Positions 1 to 7,256 of a stretch of DNA of 64,000 nucleotides are shown here, one piece after another; the stretch's first letter is position 1; each line of letters starts with the position of its first letter. The notes beneath the pieces are model-generated. The model did no database searches. It was not told the DNA's origin and saw nothing but the letters and a program-made list of their open reading frames with translations. Source of the DNA: Phycisphaerales bacterium (GTDB lineage: Bacteria; Planctomycetota; Phycisphaerae; Phycisphaerales; UBA1924); contig JADYYE010000088.1 in assembly GCA_020853815.1 (NCBI GenBank), positions 102,990 through 166,989 on the forward strand, read 5' to 3'. Position numbers and translations under genes: made by a program.

Positions 1-1495
1 CTTCGAGTTCCGGCTCAACCGCGATCGACACCGCGTTCCCGCTCGGCATGTCGGTGGTTTGCCTGAGCAGCACTTTTCCGCCGGGCGAAGTCCACGTCAC
101 ACTCGAATCAAGGAACAGGTTGACGAAGATCGTGTCCTTCGCGTGGAAGTAGATGTTCTGCGCGAGCGATGCGTACTCCTGCACGCCCGTCCCATAGCAG
201 CAAGTGAATGTGTCCTCGGCGTTGCCGTGCTCTTTCCTCAACCCCGCCTTGAGGGGCATGTAGTAGATGAACATCCCAGTCTGGGGATGCTGCGAGACCA
301 TGATCCCGTTGTAGAAGACACGCTCGATCATGTCGGCGTAGCGTGTGTCTCCGCTCCAGGTGAGCAGCGAGCGATTGATCTTCTCCCAGTTGTAGCTGGT
401 GCAGAACTCCTGGTTGGTCGCGGTGAGCGAGTTGGCGAGTTGGTTGGGCGGCCCCCAGTACTCGCCGTTGTTCGAACCGCCGGTCGCGTAGCTGTGCGAT
501 GCCCAGAGCGTCCGCCAGAACTGCTCAGCGATGCGCCGCGAATTCTCGTCGCCCGTCAGTTCGTACTCGCGGCACTGCCCGATCACCTGCGGCAGGTGCG
601 TGTTGGCGTGAATACTCGCCAGCGGATCATCGCCCCGCGCCAGCGGCTCCAAGAACGCCCGCTTCTGGAACCGTTCCGCGAGTTTCAGGTGCTCGCGCTT
701 GCCGGTGCTGCTGTACACGTTGAGCAGCGCCTCGTGCACGCCGCCGAACTCGTTGCCCAGCATCGCCTGCATGCGCGCATCGTCGAGCTTGGCACATCGA
801 GAGTCAACCCAGTCAACCAGGCGGGTGACGACGCCGAGCGCGCTGTCATCGTGGGCATACGCGTGCATCTCCCAAAGGCCCAGGATGACCTTGTGCAGCG
901 TGTAGTAAGGCGCCCACACCGCCTTGCCGGCCTCGACGCGATCGAAGAGCTCGCTCGGGAACGCCGCAACATATCCGTTCCCCAGCTCGCCCTGGCATTC
1001 GGCGATCCCAGCGACGACCTTGGTCGCGTTGGCTTTCAGCGTCGCGTCGCCGGTCTGCGCGATCACCCTCGCGCACGCGGAGAGGTAGTGCCCGACGAAG
1101 TGCCCGCGCAGCTCGACTTCCGCGCCCTCCCACCCGCCGTAGGGTGTCGCGGGCGTAGGCAGGCCGGCCGTCTTGCGGAAGCCCCAGAGAAGCCGGTCGG
1201 GGTCGAGCGACTTCAGGTATCGCACGTTGAGCTCGAACGCGTCCTTGATCGGCCCCACGCCCAGTTCCACACTCCCGATTGGCATGGGCTCCATCGCGCG
1301 CGCAATCGCATCGGGCACGCGAACGCTTGCTGCCTTCTCGTTGCCTGGATTCACCGGCAGACCGGGCTGCGCGGGGGTCGCCGTCGTGAACAAAAGCGCC
1401 GCGACCCGCAACGCACCCGCGGGCATGGCTCGCCCGCGCATCCGCGTTCCGCACGCCGACACCATCGCCTGAATACTTGATCGCTTTGGTCTCAT
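1..1495 (-). CDS. GH127-type beta-L-arabinofuranosidase (DUF1680), 3' end cut by window
   Basis: Read leftward from an ATG at 1495, this frame stays open to the window edge, giving about 498 residues with the C-terminus missing. The N-terminus looks like a secretion signal (hydrophobic run ALRVAALLFTTATPAQ). Then comes a DUF1680-type (alpha/alpha)6 toroid: LLWGFRKTAGL, GGWEGAEVELRGHFVGHYLS, ATGGSNNGEYW, EFCTSYNWEK and TFTCCYGTGVQEY. In characterised GH127 enzymes the CC-GTG cysteines and the upstream Cys bind zinc and supply the catalytic nucleophile; the same pattern is visible here. Expected role is release of L-arabinose from plant-type glycans outside the cytoplasm. It lies 60 bp downstream of a ROK regulator on the same strand, so the two are probably co-transcribed. 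The related family GH146 cannot be excluded from sequence alone. Confidence 0.85.
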   Translation of the reverse strand, partial: MRPKRSSIQAMVSACGTRMRGRAMPAGALRVAALLFTTATPAQPGLPVNPGNEKAASVRVPDAIARAMEPMPIGSVELGVGPIKDAFELNVRYLKSLDPDRLLWGFRKTAGLPTPATPYGGWEGAEVELRGHFVGHYLSACARVIAQTGDATLKANATKVVAGIAECQGELGNGYVAAFPSELFDRVEAGKAVWAPYYTLHKVILGLWEMHAYAHDDSALGVVTRLVDWVDSRCAKLDDARMQAMLGNEFGGVHEALLNVYSSTGKREHLKLAERFQKRAFLEPLARGDDPLASIHANTHLPQVIGQCREYELTGDENSRRIAEQFWRTLWASHSYATGGSNNGEYWGPPNQLANSLTATNQEFCTSYNWEKINRSLLTWSGDTRYADMIERVFYNGIMVSQHPQTGMFIYYMPLKAGLRKEHGNAEDTFTCCYGTGVQEYASLAQNIYFHAKDTIFVNLFLDSSVTWTSPGGKVLLRQTTDMPSGNAVSIAVEPELE

Positions 1496-1555
1496 GGTCG
1501 CTCCGCATGTCGCGCGTGGTTCGCGGAAGAAACGCCGTGGCACGCAGGAAACAAC

Positions 1556-2761
1556 TCAGGCCAATGCCGTCGCGTCTTCCGCCACCGCCCCGCCATTGCT
1601 GCGTGCCATGCTCTCGTCGGCTACGGGGAACATCACTCGATCCAGCCCGGCCCAGACGAGCCCGGCCATGCGGTGCTTGTCGCTGATATCGACGGCCACT
1701 TCGCCGAATCGCCCCCACATCGCGCCGCGCGAGATCGACGATGAGAGCTGATGAGCCACGACCTCGGGAAGGTCGTTGATCCACCCGCTCATCACCACGC
1801 GCCGTACACCCAGCACGTTCATCGCACCAGCGATCGTCGCGCCCGCCACCTCGAGCGACTTCGACATCCAAGGGCGGATGCCCTTTTCCTCGACTTCCTT
1901 CTTCACCGCGGCCCAGGTCTTCGGCGCTTTCTTGTTGGCCTCGGCGAAGCTGGCGATCAGCCCGTTCTGCGAGAGAAGCGTTTCCATGCAGCCGGTCGAG
2001 CCGCACCCGCACTTGCGCGAGTTGCCGATGATCGGCGTGTGCCCAAGCTCGCCCGAGAGCGGGAGCGGCCCGTTGTACAGGCGGCCCCGCACCACCGCCG
2101 CTCCACCCACGCCATCGCCCAGTTCCACGAGCAGAAAGTCGTCGCCGTCGGGATCGAGCGCGAGTTGCCCGAGCGCCATCGCACGATTTTCCTGAACCAC
2201 CACGGTCGGCGCGTCGAACAGGCCGCCCAGCAACCGCGAAATGTTCACCCGCTCCATCCACCGGATGTTGGGGCACAGCAGGCTCCGCCCTCCCGCCTCG
2301 TCGACCACGCCCGGCATCGACACCAGGATCGCATCCAGCGGCACGTTCGGATCACGCGGCAGGGCCTTACCCAGCTTCGCGACCAGTTCTTCCGGGCTCT
2401 TCGGAGTCGGAATCTCGTGCGTCCATTGGTCCTCGCGCTGGGCCGCCACGGGCAGATACGCCGCCCGCGTGCGCACCACTCCCATCTCGATCGCGAGGAA
2501 TCGCGTACGCGAGCGATTGAGGCGCACCATCGTGCCGGGGCGACCGATCTTGGGGCGATCGCTGCGCGATGACGGATCGACGCCGAGCGAGGCATCCTCG
2601 AGCACCGACGCGGCCAGAAGATCGTCGACGATCTTGCCGGCCGTGGGCTGCGAAAGTTCGGTCAGTCGCGCCAGATCAGCGCGCGACGCCGTGCCGACCG
2701 ACAGCAGCGCCCGCACGACCTTGCGCTGGTTGATCCGCCGGAGCGATGAGGGGGTCGCCAT
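1556..2761 (-). CDS. ROK-family transcriptional regulator
   Basis: This 401-residue protein has an N-terminal winged helix-turn-helix (LRRINQRKVVRALLSVGTASRADLARLTELSQPT, written here only in part as ASRADLARLTELSQPTAGK) followed by a ROK/actin-like sugar-binding domain. The family zinc motif appears as CGCGSTGCMET near residue 250, and the phosphate/sugar loops LVELGDGVGGAAV and LSGELGHTP are present. ROK repressors of the NagC/Mlc/XylR type bind a sugar or sugar phosphate and release DNA. Its neighbours, a GH127 enzyme downstream and a divergent L-fucose/L-arabinose isomerase-family gene, suggest it controls pentose or deoxyhexose use. The ATG is preceded by AAGGGAAG on the minus strand. 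A regulator is favoured over a glucokinase because of the DNA-binding domain. Confidence 0.9.
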   Translation of the reverse strand: MATPSSLRRINQRKVVRALLSVGTASRADLARLTELSQPTAGKIVDDLLAASVLEDASLGVDPSSRSDRPKIGRPGTMVRLNRSRTRFLAIEMGVVRTRAAYLPVAAQREDQWTHEIPTPKSPEELVAKLGKALPRDPNVPLDAILVSMPGVVDEAGGRSLLCPNIRWMERVNISRLLGGLFDAPTVVVQENRAMALGQLALDPDGDDFLLVELGDGVGGAAVVRGRLYNGPLPLSGELGHTPIIGNSRKCGCGSTGCMETLLSQNGLIASFAEANKKAPKTWAAVKKEVEEKGIRPWMSKSLEVAGATIAGAMNVLGVRRVVMSGWINDLPEVVAHQLSSSISRGAMWGRFGEVAVDISDKHRMAGLVWAGLDRVMFPVADESMARSNGGAVAEDATALA

Positions 2762-2789
2762 GGTCTTCCCTTCGAGGCCTTCTGCGGGA

Positions 2790-2830
2790 GGCTTTACTTC
2801 CTAAAGCTCAATAACTATGTTAGCACAAAC
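2790..2830. promoter_or_regulatory. AT-rich divergent promoter/operator region between ROK regulator and isomerase
   Basis: Within very GC-rich surroundings this 40 bp is clearly AT-rich (CTAAAGCTCAATAACTATG) and has CTAA and TTAG at its two ends. It lies between the start codons of the divergent ROK regulator (2761) and isomerase (2910). It is the obvious place for overlapping promoters and a ROK operator. No exact consensus promoter was identified, so this is a positional inference. Confidence 0.4.
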
Positions 2831-2909
2831 CCACCCCGACGCAAGCCCACCCGCCCCTCCACAATCCCGCCTCTTCAGGTACCCTGACCCGCCATTCGGA
2901 GAACACCCC

Positions 2910-4322
2910 ATGCAGAAGCTCTGCATCGCCCTCGTCGTTGGAAACCGCGGCTTTTTCCCCGGACACCTGTGCGAAGCCGGGCGTGCTGACATGCTCGACG
3001 TGCTCGCCAAGGCCGGGTTCGACGTCGTCACGCTCTCGGCCGCCGACACCCGCTTTGGATCGGTGGAATCTCTGGACGACGCCCAGAGGGCCGCCGACCA
3101 GCTCAAGGCCCACGCGGGCAAGATCGACGGCGTGATCGTCACGCTCCCCAACTTCGGGGATGAAAAAGCAATCGCCAACACCCTCCGCTGGTCGAACTTG
3201 CGCGTCCCCGTGCTCGTCCACGCGTTCAACGACGACCCCGCGAAGATGACCATCAAGGACCGTCGCGACAGCTTCTGCGGCAAGATGTCGGTCTGCAACA
3301 ACCTGCGCCAGTACGACATCCCCTTCACGCTCACTCGCCTGCACACCGACGACCCGCGCTCCGCCACCTTCGCCGCCGACCTCGCGGACTTCACCGCCAC
3401 CTGCCGCGTCGTGCGCGCGATGCGCGGCCTGCGGATCGGCGCTCTGGGCGCCCGCCCCACCGCTTTCAACACCGTCCGCTACAGCGAGAAGCTCCTCGAG
3501 CAATCCGGCATCAGCGTCGAGACCATGGACCTCTTCGATTTCTTCGGGCGCGTCAACAAGCTTGGCGACTCCGATCCGCGCGTCGCGGCCAAGCTCAAGT
3601 CGATCCAGGGCTACGTCAACACCGGCAACGTGCCGCAGCTCCCGGTCATCAAAATGGCCAAGCTCGGCGTGGTGCTCGACGAGTGGAAGCAGCAGGCCCG
3701 CCTCGACGCCACCGCGATCCAGTGCTGGACCGCGATGGAGGAGTTCTACGGCGTCGTTCCCTGCACGCTCATGAGCATGCAGTCCAACGATCTCTCGCCC
3801 AGCGCCTGCGAGGTCGACGTCGTCGGCACGGTCGCCATGGTCGCCCTCGCCAGGGCGAGCCAGAAGCCCGCGGCCCTCGTCGACTGGAACAACAACTACG
3901 GCACCGACCCCGACAAGGGCGTCGTCTTCCACTGCTCAAACCTTCCCAAGGACATCTTCGTCAATAACGCGCCCGCCATGGACTACCAGGAGATCATCGC
4001 GGGAACCGTCGGCAAGGACAATACCTATGGCACGGTCGTCGGGCGTGTCGCCGCCGCGCCGTGTACCTACCTCCGCGTCGGCACCGATGACCAGCAGGGG
4101 CGCGTCCGCGCCTACCTCGGCGAGGGACAACTCACGAGCGACCCGCTCAACACCTTCGGCGGTGTCGGCGTGATCCAGGTCCCACGCTTCCAGGAACTGC
4201 TCCGCTACATCTGCCAGAACGGCTTCGAACACCACGTCGCGATCACGCCCAGCCTGTGCGCCGGCTCTATCCGCGAAGCGTTCTCAACCTACCTCGGCTG
4301 GGACGTGCATCACCACCGGTAA
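2910..4322 (+). CDS. L-fucose/L-arabinose isomerase family protein
   Basis: The 470-residue protein belongs to the L-fucose isomerase-like fold that includes AraA and FucI, which interconvert aldose and ketose using Mn2+ and acidic residues. The first strand and loop read MQKLCIALVVGNRGFFPGHL. The typical catalytic-region signature is CWTAMEEFYGVVP followed by SPSACEVDVVGT; the Glu in CEVDV and a later His-rich C-terminus (YLGWDVHHHR) are present. It is shorter than FucI (about 590 residues) and close to AraA-like proteins, so the substrate is uncertain. Start 2910 was chosen over the upstream frame extension because GGAG lies just ahead and the conserved first strand begins there. It is divergent from the ROK regulator. 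A ribulokinase and a mutarotase near 29-31 kb would fit an arabinose or fucose pathway. Confidence 0.88.
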   Translation: MQKLCIALVVGNRGFFPGHLCEAGRADMLDVLAKAGFDVVTLSAADTRFGSVESLDDAQRAADQLKAHAGKIDGVIVTLPNFGDEKAIANTLRWSNLRVPVLVHAFNDDPAKMTIKDRRDSFCGKMSVCNNLRQYDIPFTLTRLHTDDPRSATFAADLADFTATCRVVRAMRGLRIGALGARPTAFNTVRYSEKLLEQSGISVETMDLFDFFGRVNKLGDSDPRVAAKLKSIQGYVNTGNVPQLPVIKMAKLGVVLDEWKQQARLDATAIQCWTAMEEFYGVVPCTLMSMQSNDLSPSACEVDVVGTVAMVALARASQKPAALVDWNNNYGTDPDKGVVFHCSNLPKDIFVNNAPAMDYQEIIAGTVGKDNTYGTVVGRVAAAPCTYLRVGTDDQQGRVRAYLGEGQLTSDPLNTFGGVGVIQVPRFQELLRYICQNGFEHHVAITPSLCAGSIREAFSTYLGWDVHHHR

Positions 4323-4450
4323 CCTCGCGTCGGTCGTGCGAGCAGCCAAGCGCGGATCGCGAGGCCAAGGAGCCCCTCCTTCAATCGCAGGCCCGGCAGA
4401 CGCCTGCCACCCGCGCTGGGTACTCCCGCTTTGCACGACGATTCGATCGC

Positions 4451-5437
4451 TCAGCCCACCTGGCTCGCGATGATCTTGTCGAGCATCTCCGAGAGTTGCT
4501 GCATTCGCTTCACGTCGCCGCCGCCCATCTCGATCGTCGCCCAGCCGCCCTCGCCGCCGGTATAGCCGACGTCGTCGAGCGCCTTCATGATCGCCGGCCA
4601 GTTGTTGTCGCCCTCCATGAGGTCGACCGCGAAGCCCTTCCACAGCCCCTCGTCGTTGCGCTTCTTGCGGCTGAACTCTTTGATGTGCAGCTTCGCGAGA
4701 CGATCACCCAGGATGTGAATCCATTGGTCCGCCCAGCCATAGTTCGCCACGTTGCCGATGTCGAAGTGCCACTTGACCCACGGTGAGTTGAACTCGTCGA
4801 CGTAGCGAGCGGCCTCCATGGGGCTGAGCAAGAAGTTGTTCCACACGTTCTCGACCGCGATCTGGACCTTCAACTCCTCCGCGATCGGCAGCGCCTTCTT
4901 GATCTGCTCGACCGACCATTCCCAAGCCTTGTCGTAGGGCATCTGCTCGTTCACCACCGCGGGCACCAGCAGAATGCTCGTCGAGCCGCAGGTGTGCGCA
5001 TCGCGCAGACACTGGACGAGCCCGTCGAACCCCATCTGACGCACCTTTTCCTCCGGGTTGTTGAGGTGGTATTTCCAGTGGACCGAGTCCACCATGCCAT
5101 GCACCTTCAGTCCCGTCGCCTCGATCGCCTTGGTGATGTCGCTCATCGGGATCGAGGTCGGACTGTCCATCTCCACGCCGTCAAAGCCCGCGTCCTTCAA
5201 GATCTTGAACTTCTCCGTCACGTTCGCGCCGTCGCCGCACATGCCGATCATGACCGCCTTGCGCAGCTTGCGTGCCCCCGTGTTGGGCTTGGCCCGCGCG
5301 GACGCCGCGCTCGCATTCGCCGACGCGCCAATCACCGCCGAACCAGCGAGCGCCGAACCAGCCGACGCCGAACCCACGGCCGCGATCGCGGCGCCCGCGG
5401 CAACATTCACGAACGAACGACGAGAAAGCTCCGACAT
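4451..5437 (-). CDS. Tat-exported sugar phosphate isomerase/epimerase-like TIM-barrel protein
   Basis: This 328-residue protein starts with a twin-arginine signal (LSRRSFVNVAAG followed by a long Ala/Gly-rich hydrophobic stretch), so it is probably exported folded. The mature part is a xylose-isomerase-like TIM barrel (AP endonuclease 2 family): MIGMCGDGANVTEKFKILKD, DGVEMDSP, AVENVWNNFLLSP, VKWHFDIGNVANYG and LHIKEFSRKK. The spaced Glu, Asp-His and His-Lys-Glu residues are typical of the metal site. Such exported barrels are common in Planctomycetota, usually annotated as sugar isomerases or epimerases; the substrate is unknown. GGAGG stands just before the ATG. It is convergent with the isomerase upstream, with 128 bp between them. 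Confidence 0.82.
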   Translation of the reverse strand: MSELSRRSFVNVAAGAAIAAVGSASAGSALAGSAVIGASANASAASARAKPNTGARKLRKAVMIGMCGDGANVTEKFKILKDAGFDGVEMDSPTSIPMSDITKAIEATGLKVHGMVDSVHWKYHLNNPEEKVRQMGFDGLVQCLRDAHTCGSTSILLVPAVVNEQMPYDKAWEWSVEQIKKALPIAEELKVQIAVENVWNNFLLSPMEAARYVDEFNSPWVKWHFDIGNVANYGWADQWIHILGDRLAKLHIKEFSRKKRNDEGLWKGFAVDLMEGDNNWPAIMKALDDVGYTGGEGGWATIEMGGGDVKRMQQLSEMLDKIIASQVG

Positions 5438-5525
5438 CCGACACCTCCGCCAGCCAACTCAACGCAAACGACGCGGGCACTCGCCCGCGACCAGAATCAT
5501 CCTTGTCCAGAATAGCAGAACGAAC

Positions 5526-6116
5526 TCAAGCGGCGGGGTTCGGTCTCTCAATGCCGCCCGTCATCGATTCTTCGGTCCGCTTCACGAACCCAAACCAAAT
5601 GATGAGGAAGAGCGGATACAAGAGCCCGAAGAGCGCCCCGATCACAATTCCGATGACCAGCCCGATGCTCCCCATTGGTCCTTGCATCGCTTTGGCCGTC
5701 GGATTGTCGGGATTCTGAGCCGCCCACTGCTGCATCACGGCTTGCTGCTGGAACTGCAGCCACACGCCGATTCCGAACAGCACCACCGCGAACCCGGCGT
5801 AGGCCAAGTGCAGATGCCGCCCCATGATTCTCCGCCCGAGCGTCATCCCGCCCGCAACGATGAGCAAGATGTCCGCCACCACCCCCGCCGCCAGGTGAAT
5901 CATCATGCCCGGCGAGATCTGGCTCGGAGGCATCTGGTTCTGCATTTCGGGCGGCACCATCGCCTGCCCAAAAATCGAGCCCACCACTCCACACCCCGCG
6001 CAGCCAACCATGACCGCCCCGATCACGATGCTCGTGATCCCCACCGCCTTCGGCCACTTCGGCGGCTCGATCATGTCTACGTCGTAGTCGAGCACCGGAG
6101 GCACACCCTGGCTCAT
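5526..6116 (-). CDS. Four-helix membrane protein of unknown function
   Basis: The 196-residue product has about four hydrophobic segments: AVGITSIVIGAVMVGCAGCG (residues about 24-43), a pair around residues 75-118 (AAGVVADILLIVAGGM and YAGFAVVLFGIGVWL), and a C-terminal one near 150-175 (GLVIGIVIGALFGLLYPLFL). Between them lies a soluble loop rich in Met, Pro and Gln (VPPEMQNQMPPSQ). I do not recognise a named family; proteins of this shape recur in planctomycete genomes as hypotheticals. AAAGGG lies upstream of the ATG. It stands alone between the exported isomerase and the divergent surface protein gene. Confidence 0.75.
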   Translation of the reverse strand: MSQGVPPVLDYDVDMIEPPKWPKAVGITSIVIGAVMVGCAGCGVVGSIFGQAMVPPEMQNQMPPSQISPGMMIHLAAGVVADILLIVAGGMTLGRRIMGRHLHLAYAGFAVVLFGIGVWLQFQQQAVMQQWAAQNPDNPTAKAMQGPMGSIGLVIGIVIGALFGLLYPLFLIIWFGFVKRTEESMTGGIERPNPAA

Positions 6117-6254
6117 CGCTAACCCTTTCGAGACGACCGAACAAATCTATGACGCCAACGCGAGAAAGTGTACCGACCTTTCGCCGGTGAGTTCCTGCCG
6201 GGCCCGATAGCCGCACACCCACCCCAAGCACCCAGGAATTGCGTAGAAATCACC

Positions 6255-6283
6255 TTGGCGGACGCTCCGCTCCCCTTTATCAT
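6255..6283 (+). promoter_or_regulatory. Sigma70-like promoter for the sorting-tail protein gene
   Basis: A -35 box TTGGCG (6255-6260) and a -10 box TATCAT (6278-6283) are separated by exactly 17 bp. The predicted transcript would begin near 6290, leaving a leader of about 30 nt with a GAGGAGAGA ribosome-binding site before the ATG at 6321. This is one of the best promoter matches in the window. Confidence 0.55.
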
Positions 6284-6320
6284 CAGGCCTTCCGCCCATT
6301 TCCCTTGAGAGGAGAGACAG

Positions 6321-7136
6321 ATGCACAGGATTCATGTTGGAGTTGTGGCCTTGTCGGCCATCGTTGCTGCGTCGGCCTCCGCCGGAGTCGTTCAGTTCAT
6401 GGCCTCCGACGGCAACAAGCTGTTCCGTGCCGACTCGACCGGCAACGTTGATGCGCCGATCACGTTGTCCGCGCATATCCAGTCGCTCACGTTCGTGCCC
6501 GGCGGATTCTCGATCCCCGGCGCGGGCGGCGGCAACATCGTCGCCTGTGCCGCCGACCCCGTCGCGGGCAAGTGGGCCGTCTATCGCATGGACGACCCCG
6601 CCGGAGCCGCCACCCTCGTCAAGATCGGCGAGACGTCGTTTAGCGTCGGCTCGTTGGCGTTCGGCAATGACGGAATGTACGGCGTTGATGCTTCCGCCAA
6701 TCCCATCCGCGTTCGCAAGCTCAGCTCCACCGATTTCTCCATCACGCAGTCATGGTCCACCGGCGTCAACGTTACCGGCGGCGGCGGCCTGGCCTACGAC
6801 CGCGCCAACGACCGCTTCCTGCTCACGGACGCCACCAACAACCGCCTCATGAGCTGGACCCCCGACACCAACGCCACCAACATCGGCGGCGTCGGTTTCG
6901 GATTCCTCAACAACGGCCTGGAGTTCATCCAAGGCGATCTCTACGGCGCGCTCCGCCCCGACTCGCCCAACAACACCCTCCGCTTCGGCAAGTTCGACAC
7001 CTCCACGGGCGCGTTCACAACGCTCGCGACCGCGACGGGCATCCAGGGCAACGGCACGGGCTTCGTCGCCATCCCCGCGCCGGGCGCGCTCGCCCTTGCT
7101 GGGCTGGCGCTGGCCGCCACGCGCCGCCGTCGCTGA
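6321..7136 (+). CDS. Exported beta-propeller-like protein with PEP-CTERM-type sorting tail
   Basis: The 271-residue protein begins with a signal peptide (HRIHVGVVALSAIVAASASAG) and ends in a short sorting signal: the PAPGA motif, a hydrophobic helix (LALAGLALAATR) and a final run of arginines. This is the Phycisphaerae-like form of the PEP-CTERM tail that exosortase/archaeosortase systems process. The body carries repeated short blades such as NKLFRADSTGNVDAP, KWAVYRMDDPAGAATL and YDRANDRFLLTDATNN, suggesting a beta-propeller or similar repeat fold. It is probably surface anchored; its ligand is unknown. Strong GAGGAGAGA ribosome-binding site. An intrinsic terminator follows at 7171. Confidence 0.85.
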   Translation: MHRIHVGVVALSAIVAASASAGVVQFMASDGNKLFRADSTGNVDAPITLSAHIQSLTFVPGGFSIPGAGGGNIVACAADPVAGKWAVYRMDDPAGAATLVKIGETSFSVGSLAFGNDGMYGVDASANPIRVRKLSSTDFSITQSWSTGVNVTGGGGLAYDRANDRFLLTDATNNRLMSWTPDTNATNIGGVGFGFLNNGLEFIQGDLYGALRPDSPNNTLRFGKFDTSTGAFTTLATATGIQGNGTGFVAIPAPGALALAGLALAATRRRR

Positions 7137-7170
7137 GCCTCCGCCAAACTCGGATACGATGATCCATCAA

Positions 7171-7194
7171 GCCCCGCCTCGCGCGGGGCCTTTT
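7171..7194 (+). terminator. Intrinsic terminator after the sorting-tail protein gene
   Basis: A perfect 7-bp stem GCCCCGC/GCGGGGC (7171-7177 and 7183-7189) with a 5-nt loop is followed by C and four T residues. It lies 35 bp after the stop codon of the surface protein and separates it from metH. Confidence 0.75.
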
Positions 7195-7244
7195 CATGCG
7201 CCAGATCGTGCTCCATCGCTTTATCCGGATCAACGGATGGACGC

Positions 7245-7250
7245 TATACT
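7245..7250 (+). promoter_or_regulatory. -10 box abutting metH start; probable leaderless mRNA
   Basis: TATACT (5 of 6 matches to TATAAT) ends 6 nt before the metH ATG at 7257, and no Shine-Dalgarno sequence precedes that ATG. With normal spacing the transcript would start at or next to the A of the ATG. The -35 side is weak (TTATCC at 7221-7226). Confidence 0.4.
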
Positions 7251-7256
7251 CCGCCC

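Noticed and set aside
4451..5437. Xylose isomerase or L-ribulose-5-phosphate epimerase completing the arabinose pathway
   Set aside because: The protein has a Tat signal and so acts outside the cytoplasm. It belongs to the broad exported TIM-barrel group with no assigned substrate.
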